Assembly (NCBI RefSeq): GCF_003626535.1
Contig: NZ_RBAL01000034.1
Coordinates: 1-46,451, forward strand
DNA: 46,451 nt
Direction of reading: 5' to 3'
Source of the DNA: Streptomyces hoynatensis
GTDB taxonomy: Bacteria; Actinomycetota; Actinomycetes; Streptomycetales; Streptomycetaceae
The notes below the pieces were generated by a model. That model made no database searches. It saw only the letters and a program-made list of their open reading frames with translations, and had not been told where the DNA came from. Shown here piece after piece: positions 39,184-46,313 of this stretch; position 1 is the stretch's first letter, and the number at the start of each line of letters is the position of its first letter. A program made the position numbers and the translations under genes.

Positions 39184-39442
39184 GGTTCACGCTCTCCATT
39201 GCCATGATCAGGTGCACTGCGGTGCCCCCGGCACCGCAGGAATGACAGAAGAAGACGCCCTTCTCCAGGTTGACCCGCATTGAAGGGCGTCTTTCTCCAT
39301 GTATGGGACAGCAGCATTGCTGCTCTCCCCAGCGTGAGCCCTGAAGCTCAACGCCATAGTGATTCAGGATGGGTTCGAGGGGGATCAGTATCCGAGGCTC
39401 TGAAGCAGTGAGGCCCCCAGGGCGAGATCCATGCGGAGCCAT
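39029..39442 (-). CDS. Primase CHC2-type zinc-binding protein
   Basis: 137 residues with a CHC2 zinc ribbon: C45-P-I-H48 and C66-H-S-C69 (FFCHSCGAGG), plus the usual helix EDALKRATRIFGDLG. This domain recognises template DNA for the TOPRIM primase. It overlaps the TOPRIM ORF by 155 bp in a different frame. Its last 40 residues (KYRRPGVLDEEGYRPRGRR) look like run-off. GGAGGGGAG precedes ATG 39442, which lies 58 bp inside the resolvase gene. Confidence 0.88.
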   Translation of the reverse strand: MAPHGSRPGGLTASEPRILIPLEPILNHYGVELQGSRWGEQQCCCPIHGERRPSMRVNLEKGVFFCHSCGAGGTAVHLIMAMESVNREDALKRATRIFGDLGISVPAGSSGKYRRPGVLDEEGYRPRGRRYVPPGRR

Positions 39443-39780
39443 GACGGACTCCCCTCCGGGAAATCGGCGAGAATGTCCAGCGTACCTACGCGTAGCAGGT
39501 ATGCATCCCAGACGGAGACTGGTTTGCGTGGACGCTTTACCACCAGCATCCCAGTCTCGGCGGAGGCGTTCTCCATTTCAGTCAACGTCTCTCGCTGCCA
39601 CGGGCCAATCAGCTGCGTAGCAGCAGCCTTCACCTCGATGACGAGCCCAGGTATCCCGGCAATGTCACCCTTGTCCAGGGCGCCCGAGAGGGCCCGGCGT
39701 TCTGCCGCTGGCCACCACTGACGGAGGTACTTCACGACCTCCGTCTCAGCCCTTGTGCCCTTCGCCTTGCTCTTGCTCAC
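39385..39780 (-). CDS. PD-(D/E)XK Holliday-junction resolvase-like nuclease
   Basis: 131 residues. E13, then E27-R-R-A-L-S, G38-D39 and E49-V-K51 (LVIEVKA) give the nuclease core of archaeal-Hjc-like and phage resolvases. It would resolve branched DNA before packaging. GTG 39780 overlaps the preceding stop as GTGA. Good match in size to single-domain resolvases. Confidence 0.82.
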   Translation of the reverse strand: MSKSKAKGTRAETEVVKYLRQWWPAAERRALSGALDKGDIAGIPGLVIEVKAAATQLIGPWQRETLTEMENASAETGMLVVKRPRKPVSVWDAYLLRVGTLDILADFPEGSPSWLRMDLALGASLLQSLGY

Positions 39781-40055
39781 CTCCGGGTTCCCTCCTCGTA
39801 CTTCTTCACGGCTTCGTCCACCTGATCCCTGCTGTAGTCGCAGCTGTCGTACCACTCCACGGCGTGCCAGACGCCTTCCAGGCGCCCTTGCATGGACCGA
39901 ATGGCGTCCATCAAACCAAGGATGGTCCAGGTGTCCCGAGCAGCCGGAGAATCGCGCTCAGCGAGCTGAGAGAGCCGCTGAGCCATTTCTTCGACGGAAC
40001 CGTAGAGGTCCACCAGATCCTTGGCGTACAGGTAGTCATAACTTCCGCCGCTCAC
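39777..40055 (-). CDS. Hypothetical protein, 92 residues
   Basis: SGGSYDYLYAKDLVDLYGSVEEMAQRL, then a long helix (TWTILGLMDAIRSMQGRLEGVWHAVEWYDS) and DQVDEAVKKYEEG. GTG 40055 keeps the GTGA overlap. All-helical; commonly seen next to phage resolvases, role unknown. Confidence 0.72.
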   Translation of the reverse strand: MSGGSYDYLYAKDLVDLYGSVEEMAQRLSQLAERDSPAARDTWTILGLMDAIRSMQGRLEGVWHAVEWYDSCDYSRDQVDEAVKKYEEGTRR

Positions 40056-40264
40056 CGGCAGCACCTCTTAACGTGCTCAAGGGCAACCAGCATTGCCGCA
40101 TCCCATGACCCGGCACCGAAGAGAAGGCCCGTGGTGGGGGACCCTGTTGCGCAGTCGTGGCTCCAGCGCCAGAGACCATTTCTGTCCCGGTAGACCCGGG
40201 CCTTCCCTCCGATGGGCGGGGAGGGAATCTCACGCCCCAGTGGGGGGCGGAATTTAGTCGTCAT
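40052..40264 (-). CDS. Hypothetical protein, 70 residues
   Basis: TTKFRPPLGREIPSPPIGG, GLWRWSHDCATGS, then a helix WDAAMLVALEHVKRCC. Chosen start ATG 40264; an upstream extension would overlap the next gene entirely. Family unknown. Confidence 0.65.
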   Translation of the reverse strand: MTTKFRPPLGREIPSPPIGGKARVYRDRNGLWRWSHDCATGSPTTGLLFGAGSWDAAMLVALEHVKRCCR

Positions 40265-40631
40265 CGGACTCGACCACCTCCCAGAGGGTGCCTTCACCCT
40301 CCAGGGGGAGATACCAGCCGCCTGCGCGGATGTCGTCACCGTGCATGTGAGTAACGCGGACAATATCACCCTCACGCAGTTCCTTGCCCGCCGGGTTGTC
40401 TGTCAGAATGCGAATCCGATCGTCGATGTAGACTCTCGGCAGCGCCTTCGTCCATGTGGGAGTCACCTCGACGAAGGGACCGTATTCCTCGACCAGGATG
40501 TCCGCCTCTATCTCCCCTCCTCTGCTGCCTTTGTGGTTGGGTGCCCAGACCAGCGTGCCGTAACCGTTTGGCAGGATGTACCAGACATCCGTCTCCCGAT
40601 CCCGGTAGTAGCGCCCCGGCTTCAGCTTCAT
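40254..40631 (-). CDS. Hypothetical beta-rich protein, 125 residues
   Basis: Several strand-turn units (GRYYRDRETDVWYILPNGYGTLVW, DRIRILTDNPAGKELREGDIVRV, GGWYLPLEGEGTLWEVVE), suggestive of two SH3-like barrels, a fold often used in DNA or protein binding. Family unknown. ATG 40631 overlaps the previous stop. Confidence 0.72.
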   Translation of the reverse strand: MKLKPGRYYRDRETDVWYILPNGYGTLVWAPNHKGSRGGEIEADILVEEYGPFVEVTPTWTKALPRVYIDDRIRILTDNPAGKELREGDIVRVTHMHGDDIRAGGWYLPLEGEGTLWEVVESDDD

Positions 40632-40735
40632 TCCGCTCCCTCTCTCGCTCGCTCCCGCTTCGCCTTCTTCCGCCGCGTGCCGGCGGAGGACTTTCTTGGT
40701 CTGCCTGTCGGGTTCTGTCCTATCGGATCAATCAT
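40628..40735 (-). CDS. Short Arg/Lys-rich peptide, 35 residues
   Basis: IDPIGQNPTGRPRKSS, then TRRKKAKRERAREG: very basic. AAGGAGG lies 7 nt from ATG 40735, one of the best ribosome sites in the right arm, and the ORF is nested by overlaps with both neighbours. It may coat nucleic acid or inhibit a host enzyme; no family. Confidence 0.6.
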   Translation of the reverse strand: MIDPIGQNPTGRPRKSSAGTRRKKAKRERAREGAE

Positions 40736-41069
40736 GGTCGTCCTCCTTCAGCAGGTAATCGAAGCCCCTAATGGTCTCCCAGATCAACTGGTGCTCCGGG
40801 TAGAGCTGGAACATCTCACCCCGGGAGCGGAGGGTTTCCTCATCAAGTCCGGTCTGGGCTATCAGCTCCTCCCTTCGGCGAAGGGCTTCCTCTCGGGTCA
40901 TCTTGATGACCGTGGGGAGCTTGAAGGTCGCGCAATCACACAGGACGGGGCTCCTGGCGACGAGAACCCGTCTCCGGCACGCGCTCTTGCTTCCCTTCAC
41001 ATGAGTACCGGTGTGGAAATAGCGTGGATGGCCGCAGTCCCGGCACTTTTCCTTGTCCTGGAGGCTCAC
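40728..41069 (-). CDS. Cys/His-rich hypothetical protein, 113 residues
   Basis: CRDCGHPRYFHTGTH and a later CRRRV...CDC give a plausible zinc site in the first 46 residues; the rest is helical (REEALRRREELIAQ, LIWETIRGFDYLL). GTGA overlap with the upstream gene. Probably a small nucleic-acid or protein-binding factor. Confidence 0.7.
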   Translation of the reverse strand: MSLQDKEKCRDCGHPRYFHTGTHVKGSKSACRRRVLVARSPVLCDCATFKLPTVIKMTREEALRRREELIAQTGLDEETLRSRGEMFQLYPEHQLIWETIRGFDYLLKEDDHD

Positions 41070-41284
41070 GTGTTGGTCGCCTCCGGGTCGTAGTTCCAGC
41101 CCAAGATCTTGATTGCGAGTTCCCGCAGCTGCTCGATGCTGAGATGTACGCCATCACCGGAGGTGAGCAGGAGCAACCCCTCACCATCAAGGCACGTCTC
41201 CAGCAGCAGACGGCCCCCCCATCGATCTGCGATTTCCCAGTCGGTTGTGACATCGGGGTCATCGGCAAGAGTGCGATTACTCAC
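41066..41284 (-). CDS. Hypothetical protein, 72 residues
   Basis: WEIADRWGGRLLLETCLDGEGLLLLTSGDGVHLSIEQLREL: strands then a helix. No family recognised. Coupled to the next gene by GTGA. Confidence 0.7.
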   Translation of the reverse strand: MSNRTLADDPDVTTDWEIADRWGGRLLLETCLDGEGLLLLTSGDGVHLSIEQLRELAIKILGWNYDPEATNT

Positions 41285-41290
41285 CGGCGT

Positions 41291-41539
41291 TCACGCCTCC
41301 TCCGGCCAGAGCATTCCGAGAAGGGCTGCCTTGATGTCCACGCAGCAGACGCACGAGGCGTCAATGATCTGCCTGAAGGTATCGCTGCGGCTCAGCCCCT
41401 CGTCCTGGGCGATAGTCACGGCGGCCTCGGTCGCATCGAAGAGGAACATCGCCTCTTCGACTTCCATGTCGTCGTCATCCTCGGAATCCGTGCCGAGAAG
41501 TCCCCGGATCAGGCGATCTATTTCGTCACCCTCGTCCAC
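41291..41539 (-). CDS. Acidic protein with CVCC motif, 82 residues
   Basis: Very acidic (SEDDDDMEVEEAMFLFD), then IIDASCVCCVDIKAALLGM. GGAGG sits before GTG 41539, better than a TTG start 12 nt upstream. The CxCC could bind metal. An acidic surface like this is common in DNA mimics, but that is speculation. Confidence 0.65.
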   Translation of the reverse strand: MDEGDEIDRLIRGLLGTDSEDDDDMEVEEAMFLFDATEAAVTIAQDEGLSRSDTFRQIIDASCVCCVDIKAALLGMLWPEEA

Positions 41540-41605
41540 TACGTCCTCCAAATTCTCGTACAGTTTGGGGACGGGGCCAATCCCTTGACCCCGTCACAAG
41601 CACTC

Positions 41606-41713
41606 TCACCTGATCTCCGTCCGCTCACAGCGGAGGCATTCGCGCATCTGATAGCCGCTGGACTTGTCCTTCCACCAGTCCGTCCACTTGTGGCCTATCA
41701 GTCGGCAGAGCAT
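41606..41713 (-). CDS. Small CxxC protein, DUF1660-like, 35 residues
   Basis: LCRLIGHKWTDWWKDK...ECLRCERTEIR: the CR(L/I)xGHKW start and CxxC end match the DUF1660 prophage family from memory, with a zinc site formed by C, H and two C. GGAGGGGAA sits before ATG 41713. Function of the family is unknown. Confidence 0.6.
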   Translation of the reverse strand: MLCRLIGHKWTDWWKDKSSGYQMRECLRCERTEIR

Positions 41714-41874
41714 TTCCCCTCCTCGGCGGTGGTCGCGAAAAATACTCCATCACGGTCTTCTGGTCTCCCGAGAAGGGAGATGAGTTCTTCAAGAGCACTC
41801 ATCTGCTCGCCAGCGAAGAGGTAGGATTCAGCCTTCTCCGTCAGAAGGTATGGAACGGGCTCGTCGGGATTCAT
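41698..41874 (-). CDS. Hypothetical protein, 58 residues
   Basis: NPDEPVPYLLTEKAESYLFAGEQMSALEELISLLG, then FFATTAEEGKCSAD. A short helical protein; ATG 41874 gives a 4-bp overlap with the upstream gene. Family unknown. Confidence 0.65.
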   Translation of the reverse strand: MNPDEPVPYLLTEKAESYLFAGEQMSALEELISLLGRPEDRDGVFFATTAEEGKCSAD

Positions 41875-42098
41875 CCCGCGGCCTCCGCCCAGGCAAGGTG
41901 AACCTCCTCGGAGAGGCCCGCCGGGGCCGCGAGCTTCCCCGCAATCAGAACGGGCGCCTGGCACGCCGTAACTGCGGCCAGGGCGAGCGTTGCGTGAACC
42001 TGGGCCTCCATCAAAGCCTCTCTGGCCGCGTCCTGGCGATAGGTGGCAGCCAGCTCAATGCACTCTTCGGCCCTCTTGTAGTGCTCGGGGCCTGTCAC
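41871..42098 (-). CDS. Hypothetical helical protein, 75 residues
   Basis: TGPEHYKRAEECIELAATYRQDAAREALMEAQVHATLALAAV has the pattern of a small helical hairpin seen in many actinophages (HYxxAExxLxxA...). The GTG at 42098 overlaps the membrane peptide stop. It probably interacts with a partner; function unknown. Confidence 0.7.
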   Translation of the reverse strand: MTGPEHYKRAEECIELAATYRQDAAREALMEAQVHATLALAAVTACQAPVLIAGKLAAPAGLSEEVHLAWAEAAG

Positions 42099-42178
42099 AG
42101 CAGGCCCCAGATGAAAAGCGCCGCACCGATGATGATGAGCATCGGCGGGATGCAACTCAGCCATGCGTTCTTGCTCAT
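42095..42178 (-). CDS. 27-residue single-pass membrane peptide
   Basis: SKNAWLSCIPPMLIIIGAALFIWGLL is one hydrophobic helix with a short basic head. ATG 42178 overlaps the ATPase stop (ATGA) and GAGGGAGAG is upstream. The next gene starts GTGA on its stop. Very similar tiny membrane peptides precede the small helical gene in many actinophages. Confidence 0.7.
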   Translation of the reverse strand: MSKNAWLSCIPPMLIIIGAALFIWGLL

Positions 42179-43005
42179 TGTTTCTCTCCCTCGTTGTAGT
42201 CCCAGTAGCCCGGGACGGATTGTGGGGCGACGTAATCGCCGACGTAACTAGTGCTGGCGTCAAGCGCCATCGGAAAGGCATTGTCCGCCTGCGGATCGGC
42301 CTTGGCGTGACGATTCTTGACGCAGGCAACGTGGAGCTGTCCGGCATAGTCGGTCCCGCAGGTGACAATCACCTCGGGAATGGCAGCCACCTTCCCGTGG
42401 ATATCACTGCGCCTCGGGCAGGGGCGCTTGGTATTCGGTGAATCACTTGCGTGGTGAACAAGAAGGACATGGGCCCCCGTCTCGCGGGCCAGGATCTTGG
42501 ATTGCCTCATCAAGTCCCGGAGGGTGGCCCACTCATCGCCAGCGTCGTGACCTATATCGCTAGCGATATCAACTACGATCTGTTCCGGGTACTGGCCCTC
42601 TACTTCGGCGTAGGCGTAGGCGCTACGCCAGATATGATCCAAGTCCGGATCAGGGCGGAAGTCGCAGCGGAGCCAATCAAATCCTGCGAGGATCTGGGCG
42701 GCGTCAGAGCGCCGGTCAATGAGCCAGCCTTCGGTTTCCTCGGTCGGCTGGCCAGTAACTCTTGCCAGGATGCGAGAAGCCACGGTAGTGCGGTCTGAGT
42801 CCGTGCTGAAAAGCAGGGTAGGCACCTGCATGTTCAGCACTGCGTTGAGCATGAGCCGGGTCTTGTGGGACCCGGGGATTCCGGCAAGCATCGAGACGGA
42901 GGCCCGCCGGAATCGGATGGATCGGGAGTCCCAGGATCGGAACGGAGCCGGGAGCGGGGCCGTAGCCCCGCTCCCACGGCTCACGCTCCGAGATAGCGTG
43001 AGCAC
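42175..43005 (-). CDS. RecA/DnaB-like ATPase
   Basis: 276 residues of RecA fold. Walker A is A41-G-I-P-G-S-H-K-T49, Walker B I143-V-V-D146, and a HVLLVHHAS strand follows. Its size fits DnaB-like AAA proteins that load or drive replication, or RadA-like recombinases. No N-terminal DnaB or zinc domain is present. Beside a putative ssDNA-binding protein and upstream of primase, it is probably part of the replication/recombination module. GTG start at 43005. Confidence 0.8.
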   Translation of the reverse strand: MLTLSRSVSRGSGATAPLPAPFRSWDSRSIRFRRASVSMLAGIPGSHKTRLMLNAVLNMQVPTLLFSTDSDRTTVASRILARVTGQPTEETEGWLIDRRSDAAQILAGFDWLRCDFRPDPDLDHIWRSAYAYAEVEGQYPEQIVVDIASDIGHDAGDEWATLRDLMRQSKILARETGAHVLLVHHASDSPNTKRPCPRRSDIHGKVAAIPEVIVTCGTDYAGQLHVACVKNRHAKADPQADNAFPMALDASTSYVGDYVAPQSVPGYWDYNEGEKQ

Positions 43006-43015
43006 CTATCCCCGA

Positions 43016-43645
43016 TCAGGCCGGGACGACGGGGCCGAACCCGTTCACCATCTGTGCGATGTCAGGGTGAATCCAGAACTCTGGACCACCTGCCCAGTAG
43101 ATCTTTCCCGCGGTGAACTGCTTGTTGTCGTTCCGGAACTGCCTGAACGCGTTCTTGTCTCCAACCGACAGCTTGTAGACCTGTGGCCAGTTCGGACGCG
43201 GCTTCGGGTCACGGTTGCCACCCTGCTGCTGCGGGGCCTGCTGGGGGAACTGCCCCGGAGCGGAACCCGTGGTCTGCCAAGCAGGCTGATTCGGAAAGGA
43301 CTGGTTCGGCTGCTGCGAAGCCTGCGGGAACGGCCCCGCCTGGGGGAACTGCTGAGCCAGGGCCTGAAACTCGGGCGCAGGAACGGCGGCAGCCGTCCCA
43401 GTGGCCTTGGACCACGTAGAAATCAGCTCACCGATAACTCCGGCCGCCTCGGCGGCGGCGCTCAGCAGGCCGGCGGCCGTGTTGCTCCGGATCACGAGCA
43501 TGGACCCGTCGGGGAGCTTCGGCGACCACGTGTAAACGTGGTTATGGGGATTGTCGGGAGCCTCCGGATAGGTCGGGGCCTCCCCGGCCCACATGCTCTC
43601 ATCCTCCGGGGTGTTGCTGTCGTCCATCTCGGGTGCGGTGGTCAT
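43016..43645 (-). CDS. Putative ssDNA-binding/replication accessory protein
   Basis: 209 residues. The N-terminal third is acidic (EDESMWAGEAPTYPEAPDN) with strands (VYTWSPKLPDGSMLVIRSNT). The middle is Gln/Pro/Phe-rich and flexible. The C-terminus is basic and ordered (RPNWPQVYKLSVGDKNAFRQFRNDNKQFTAGKIYWAG). That layout and its place next to the ATPase suggest an SSB-like role, but no OB-fold motif is certain. The open frame continues 354 bp upstream without a stop. Confidence 0.6.
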   Translation of the reverse strand: MTTAPEMDDSNTPEDESMWAGEAPTYPEAPDNPHNHVYTWSPKLPDGSMLVIRSNTAAGLLSAAAEAAGVIGELISTWSKATGTAAAVPAPEFQALAQQFPQAGPFPQASQQPNQSFPNQPAWQTTGSAPGQFPQQAPQQQGGNRDPKPRPNWPQVYKLSVGDKNAFRQFRNDNKQFTAGKIYWAGGPEFWIHPDIAQMVNGFGPVVPA

Positions 43646-43671
43646 GGTGCTCACTTTCTGTGCCTTGGAGA

Positions 43672-43869
43672 TCAGGAGCGGAAGAACGGGCGCGGCGGGG
43701 TCGGCTCGTCTGAACCGAACATCGTCTCGTGCAGCTTGACTACGAGTCCTGGAACGGCCGAAGCCCTGAGGGCCCGCAGGCTGCGGGCCAAGTCGTCCAG
43801 GTCGCTCCCCTTGACGATGATCATTGGGGTGTTCTTGTTCAGAGAAACTGAGTACTTCGGCTCTTCCAT
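43672..43869 (-). CDS. Hypothetical protein, 65 residues
   Basis: EEPKYSVSLNKNTPMIIVKGSDLDDLARSLRALR: two strands and a helix, then a Pro-rich tail (DEPTPPRPFFRS). GGAGAGAGGG sits before ATG 43869. It lies in a frame that overlaps the long open frame of gene 43016. Family unknown. Confidence 0.7.
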   Translation of the reverse strand: MEEPKYSVSLNKNTPMIIVKGSDLDDLARSLRALRASAVPGLVVKLHETMFGSDEPTPPRPFFRS

Positions 43870-43891
43870 TCCCTCTCTCCAATCCATGAGA

Positions 43892-43915
43892 AAGGCCCCC
43901 ATTCTCGGGGGCCTT
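43892..43915. terminator. Hairpin terminator
   Basis: AAGGCCCCC / GGGGGCCTT, 9 bp, 6-nt loop. Same core as the terminators at 2668 and 46260. It separates the Mom-like/Cas4-like/WhiB block from the genes to the left. Confidence 0.75.
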
Positions 43916-43998
43916 GTGATGCTTCGTGCTGATGATGGTAGCTCCTGGAAATTGCTTGAGCATCAAATCCAGGGCTCGTGTGGCGGGATCGACTGGCA

Positions 43999-44658
43999 TC
44001 ACAATGGATGATGCCTGTGTTCTGTGGGCGGAGGCAGTTCTTTCCAGCTCAGAGAAGGCCATCCGCATAGCGCCTCCATCTGCCGCCGCTCGCGGCGGTT
44101 GCCTGTCGGAATCCAGTAACGCACCTTCGGCTTGCGCCGAACCTTCCGCACGTATCCGTGCCGGTAAGCGTCACGTGTGTGGATTGACGGGTCATCCGGC
44201 ATGTAGTCGTATCGGGGTGTCTTGCGTTCCATGTCTGTCCATCCGGCGTACCGGAAATTCAAGGCCCGGTACACGTAGCCCATGTGCCCCTGCGTGGTGT
44301 CCGCGTACGACACCACGATCCGGGGAGGAAGCTGACGCAAAGCCCGGGAGACGAACCAGCTCTCGGTGTTCGTTGGCATGGAATCGTGAACCCAGAGCCT
44401 ATTGAGTTCCACCACCAGGGATGGATCGGATGGGCACACCCCCATCTGGAGGTGCCTGCTGGCCGGGGTGCCGAAGGTGACCACCCCTAGCGCCTTGTCT
44501 CCCTCAAGGAGGCCGAAGGCGTGGGAAACCGTCGGCTTGCGGTGCATGTAGTGCTCCGCCTCCGCCACGGCTCGGGCCTCGGCATGTCCGAGGGGTTCGA
44601 CTCTCACGGCCGGCCGGTATACCAGACCGGACCGACAGTGGTCAGGGGTGAGATACAT
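43999..44658 (-). CDS. Mom-like DNA adenine modification enzyme
   Basis: 219 residues with the pattern of the Mu Mom family, a GNAT-like fold that modifies adenine in DNA and blocks many restriction enzymes: GVVTFGTPASRHL (58-70), ELNRLWVHD (84-92), NTESWFVSRAL (97-107) and SYADTTQGHMGYVYRALNF (117-135). A basic tail (RKVRRKPKVRYW) may hold DNA. ATG 44658 overlaps the previous stop. Family assignment is from memory; the chemical group added here is not known. Confidence 0.75.
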   Translation of the reverse strand: MYLTPDHCRSGLVYRPAVRVEPLGHAEARAVAEAEHYMHRKPTVSHAFGLLEGDKALGVVTFGTPASRHLQMGVCPSDPSLVVELNRLWVHDSMPTNTESWFVSRALRQLPPRIVVSYADTTQGHMGYVYRALNFRYAGWTDMERKTPRYDYMPDDPSIHTRDAYRHGYVRKVRRKPKVRYWIPTGNRRERRQMEALCGWPSLSWKELPPPTEHRHHPL

Positions 44659-45598
44659 GAGCCGGATGGTCCGGGTCCCACTTGGCGGCCTCGGGGCCGC
44701 CCACTGCGTAGCAAGCGCTGCGCGCGTCGCAGAAGAAATCGCAGTGGCTATCCAGCTTCGGAATGAAAATCCCCGCCTTGCGGGCTCGGTCCATCTGGCC
44801 GAAGAGGGCCCCCGTGTATTCCGGCGACCACTTCTCCAGGGTGGCAGGGTGAGCGTAAAGGCCAGCCGCCTTCTTGTCCGTTGTCCTGGTCCGGAAAGTG
44901 GCGCCGCGGTCAGCGGCGACGCCGTACTTCTGCATGAGCAGAGCGCGATAAGTGCCTAGCTGGTCCTCCTTCGCCAGAGAGCTGCCGCTTTTGGCGTCCA
45001 CGATGATAAGGCCACCAAAGGTCTTATCCTCGAAAACGCGGTCAAGGTATGCCTTGATCTCCGCATCGCAGCCAGGGAGATATCCGGAGACATCCAGCTC
45101 AATAGCTGGCTCCCCGTCCGGGGTTATCCAGATCTCCCAGGAGGGCGACCTGAGTCGCCAGTCGATATACGACTGAACCATGGCGGGGCCATTGGCCCGC
45201 CACCACGTCTCACCCTCACTGGAGCGACGCTTGACGCGCCACTTCGATTGGTCGGGTTGAACTTTCTTCGCTTTCCTGATCTCCGCCTCAAGGGCGGAGC
45301 TGAATCCAGTTTCCGGGCCCCACGTCGCAACCGTGTTGCCGAGGGTTCGCGCCTCGCCCCACGTCGCGACCATATGGCCGAGGGTTCCCGCCTCGGCCTC
45401 GATGAGCTGGTTGTGATCCCACGATTCCATCGTGGCGTGCACGGCGTTCCCGCCGATGCTCCACCAAGCCGGAGGACCCTGGAATCCCTGGACCCTGCCT
45501 AGCTGATAACTCTTCCCACACATAAGCCAGCTCGAAAGCGAGCTGTACGAAACATGGTCAGGCAGCTCGCCGGCGGCGCTCCTTGTTGTACCTCTCAC
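44642..45598 (-). CDS. Cas4/RecB-like PD-(D/E)XK exonuclease
   Basis: 318 residues. The nuclease core has D186 (YLDRVFE), D201-x-K203 (IIVDAKSGSS) and Q213. C27 together with C286, C290 and C296 fits an AddB/Cas4-type iron-sulfur cage. Such phage nucleases process ends for recombination and replication. Residues 71-97 contain a 13-residue tandem duplication. The gene overlaps WhiB by 41 bp and Mom by 17 bp. It stands without cas1/cas2, so it is not an adaptation gene. Confidence 0.85.
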   Translation of the reverse strand: MRGTTRSAAGELPDHVSYSSLSSWLMCGKSYQLGRVQGFQGPPAWWSIGGNAVHATMESWDHNQLIEAEAGTLGHMVATWGEARTLGNTVATWGPETGFSSALEAEIRKAKKVQPDQSKWRVKRRSSEGETWWRANGPAMVQSYIDWRLRSPSWEIWITPDGEPAIELDVSGYLPGCDAEIKAYLDRVFEDKTFGGLIIVDAKSGSSLAKEDQLGTYRALLMQKYGVAADRGATFRTRTTDKKAAGLYAHPATLEKWSPEYTGALFGQMDRARKAGIFIPKLDSHCDFFCDARSACYAVGGPEAAKWDPDHPAHVSHP

Positions 45599-46238
45599 GG
45601 TCCAGCCTTTCCATTACCGGTATTTCAACCGTGGTGAATATTTGGATGTCCCCGACGTGCACCCAGGGTTGTACGTGAGCCCGGCCGCTGAAGGTCTGAA
45701 CTCGGTACCACTGACTGTCGGCCGTGCGGCCCAAAATATTCGCCGCGCGCACCTGGTGGGAATGCCAGACCCAGGCGTCTGCCCTGGGGCGCCCCTTGGG
45801 CCAATTTGGGCGAAGGAGCTTCGGCCCTTCGGGAATTGTGGGCCCATTGCTCTCCTGGAAGAGCCGCCATTCGCGGGCCAGTTCTTCCGCGAGCTGCCCT
45901 GCGAGGCCAGTGCATTCCCGCACTCGGCCCCAGTCTCGGACACGGCGATAGATGTCGTGGCATATCCGGCCCCACTCAAGGCGGCGTTCCCTGGACCAGG
46001 ATGCAGCTCGATCGAGCGTCCTCTTCCGGATGGCCTTGCGTTGCTTTGCGGTCCTGCCGCCCCAGACCCCATAGGGCTCCCCCAGGGTGTCTCTACGGCA
46101 CTCATGCAGGACTGGGCATGTCCTGCAAATGGCTTTCGCCTTGGCTTCGTTGGTTTTTTCGAAGAAGATTTCCAGGGGCTCGCCCCGGCAGGCCCGGTCC
46201 GGCCGAGTCATCCACCGTCTCTCAAGATCCACCTCCAT
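45558..46238 (-). CDS. WhiB-like iron-sulfur regulator with long C-terminal extension
   Basis: 226 residues. The N-terminal WhiB domain has C17, C38, C41 and C47 for a 4Fe-4S cluster, the GVWGG motif (57-61) and a basic AT-hook-like segment (KQRKAIRKR). Most WhiB proteins are about 80-140 residues; the extra 150 residues (helical, then VWHSHQVRAANILGR, DIQIFTTVEIP) match nothing I recognise. In mycobacteriophage TM4 a WhiB protein alters septation and blocks superinfection. GGGAGGTGATTC before ATG 46238 is an excellent ribosome site. Confidence 0.92.
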   Translation of the reverse strand: MEVDLERRWMTRPDRACRGEPLEIFFEKTNEAKAKAICRTCPVLHECRRDTLGEPYGVWGGRTAKQRKAIRKRTLDRAASWSRERRLEWGRICHDIYRRVRDWGRVRECTGLAGQLAEELAREWRLFQESNGPTIPEGPKLLRPNWPKGRPRADAWVWHSHQVRAANILGRTADSQWYRVQTFSGRAHVQPWVHVGDIQIFTTVEIPVMERLDRERYNKERRRRAA

Positions 46239-46259
46239 GAATCACCTCCCTCATAAGAC

Positions 46260-46313
46260 GAAGGCCCCCGGTCTCTCCGGGGGCCTTCCATTACCACCTG
46301 TTACGACAGGTGG
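46260..46313. terminator. Double hairpin just ahead of WhiB
   Basis: GAAGGCCCCCGG / CCGGGGGCCTTC (12 bp, 46260-46288, loop TCTCT) and CCACCTGT / ACAGGTGG (8 bp, 46294-46313). For leftward transcription it comes after int (across the circle junction) and only about 20 bp before the WhiB start. It therefore either ends the int transcript or attenuates WhiB. Confidence 0.75.

Noticed and set aside
44642..45598. Cas4-like nuclease as evidence of a phage-encoded CRISPR system
   Set aside because: It is far from both repeat loci and has no cas1 or cas2 nearby; RecB/Cas4-type nucleases are common replication or recombination enzymes in actinophages.
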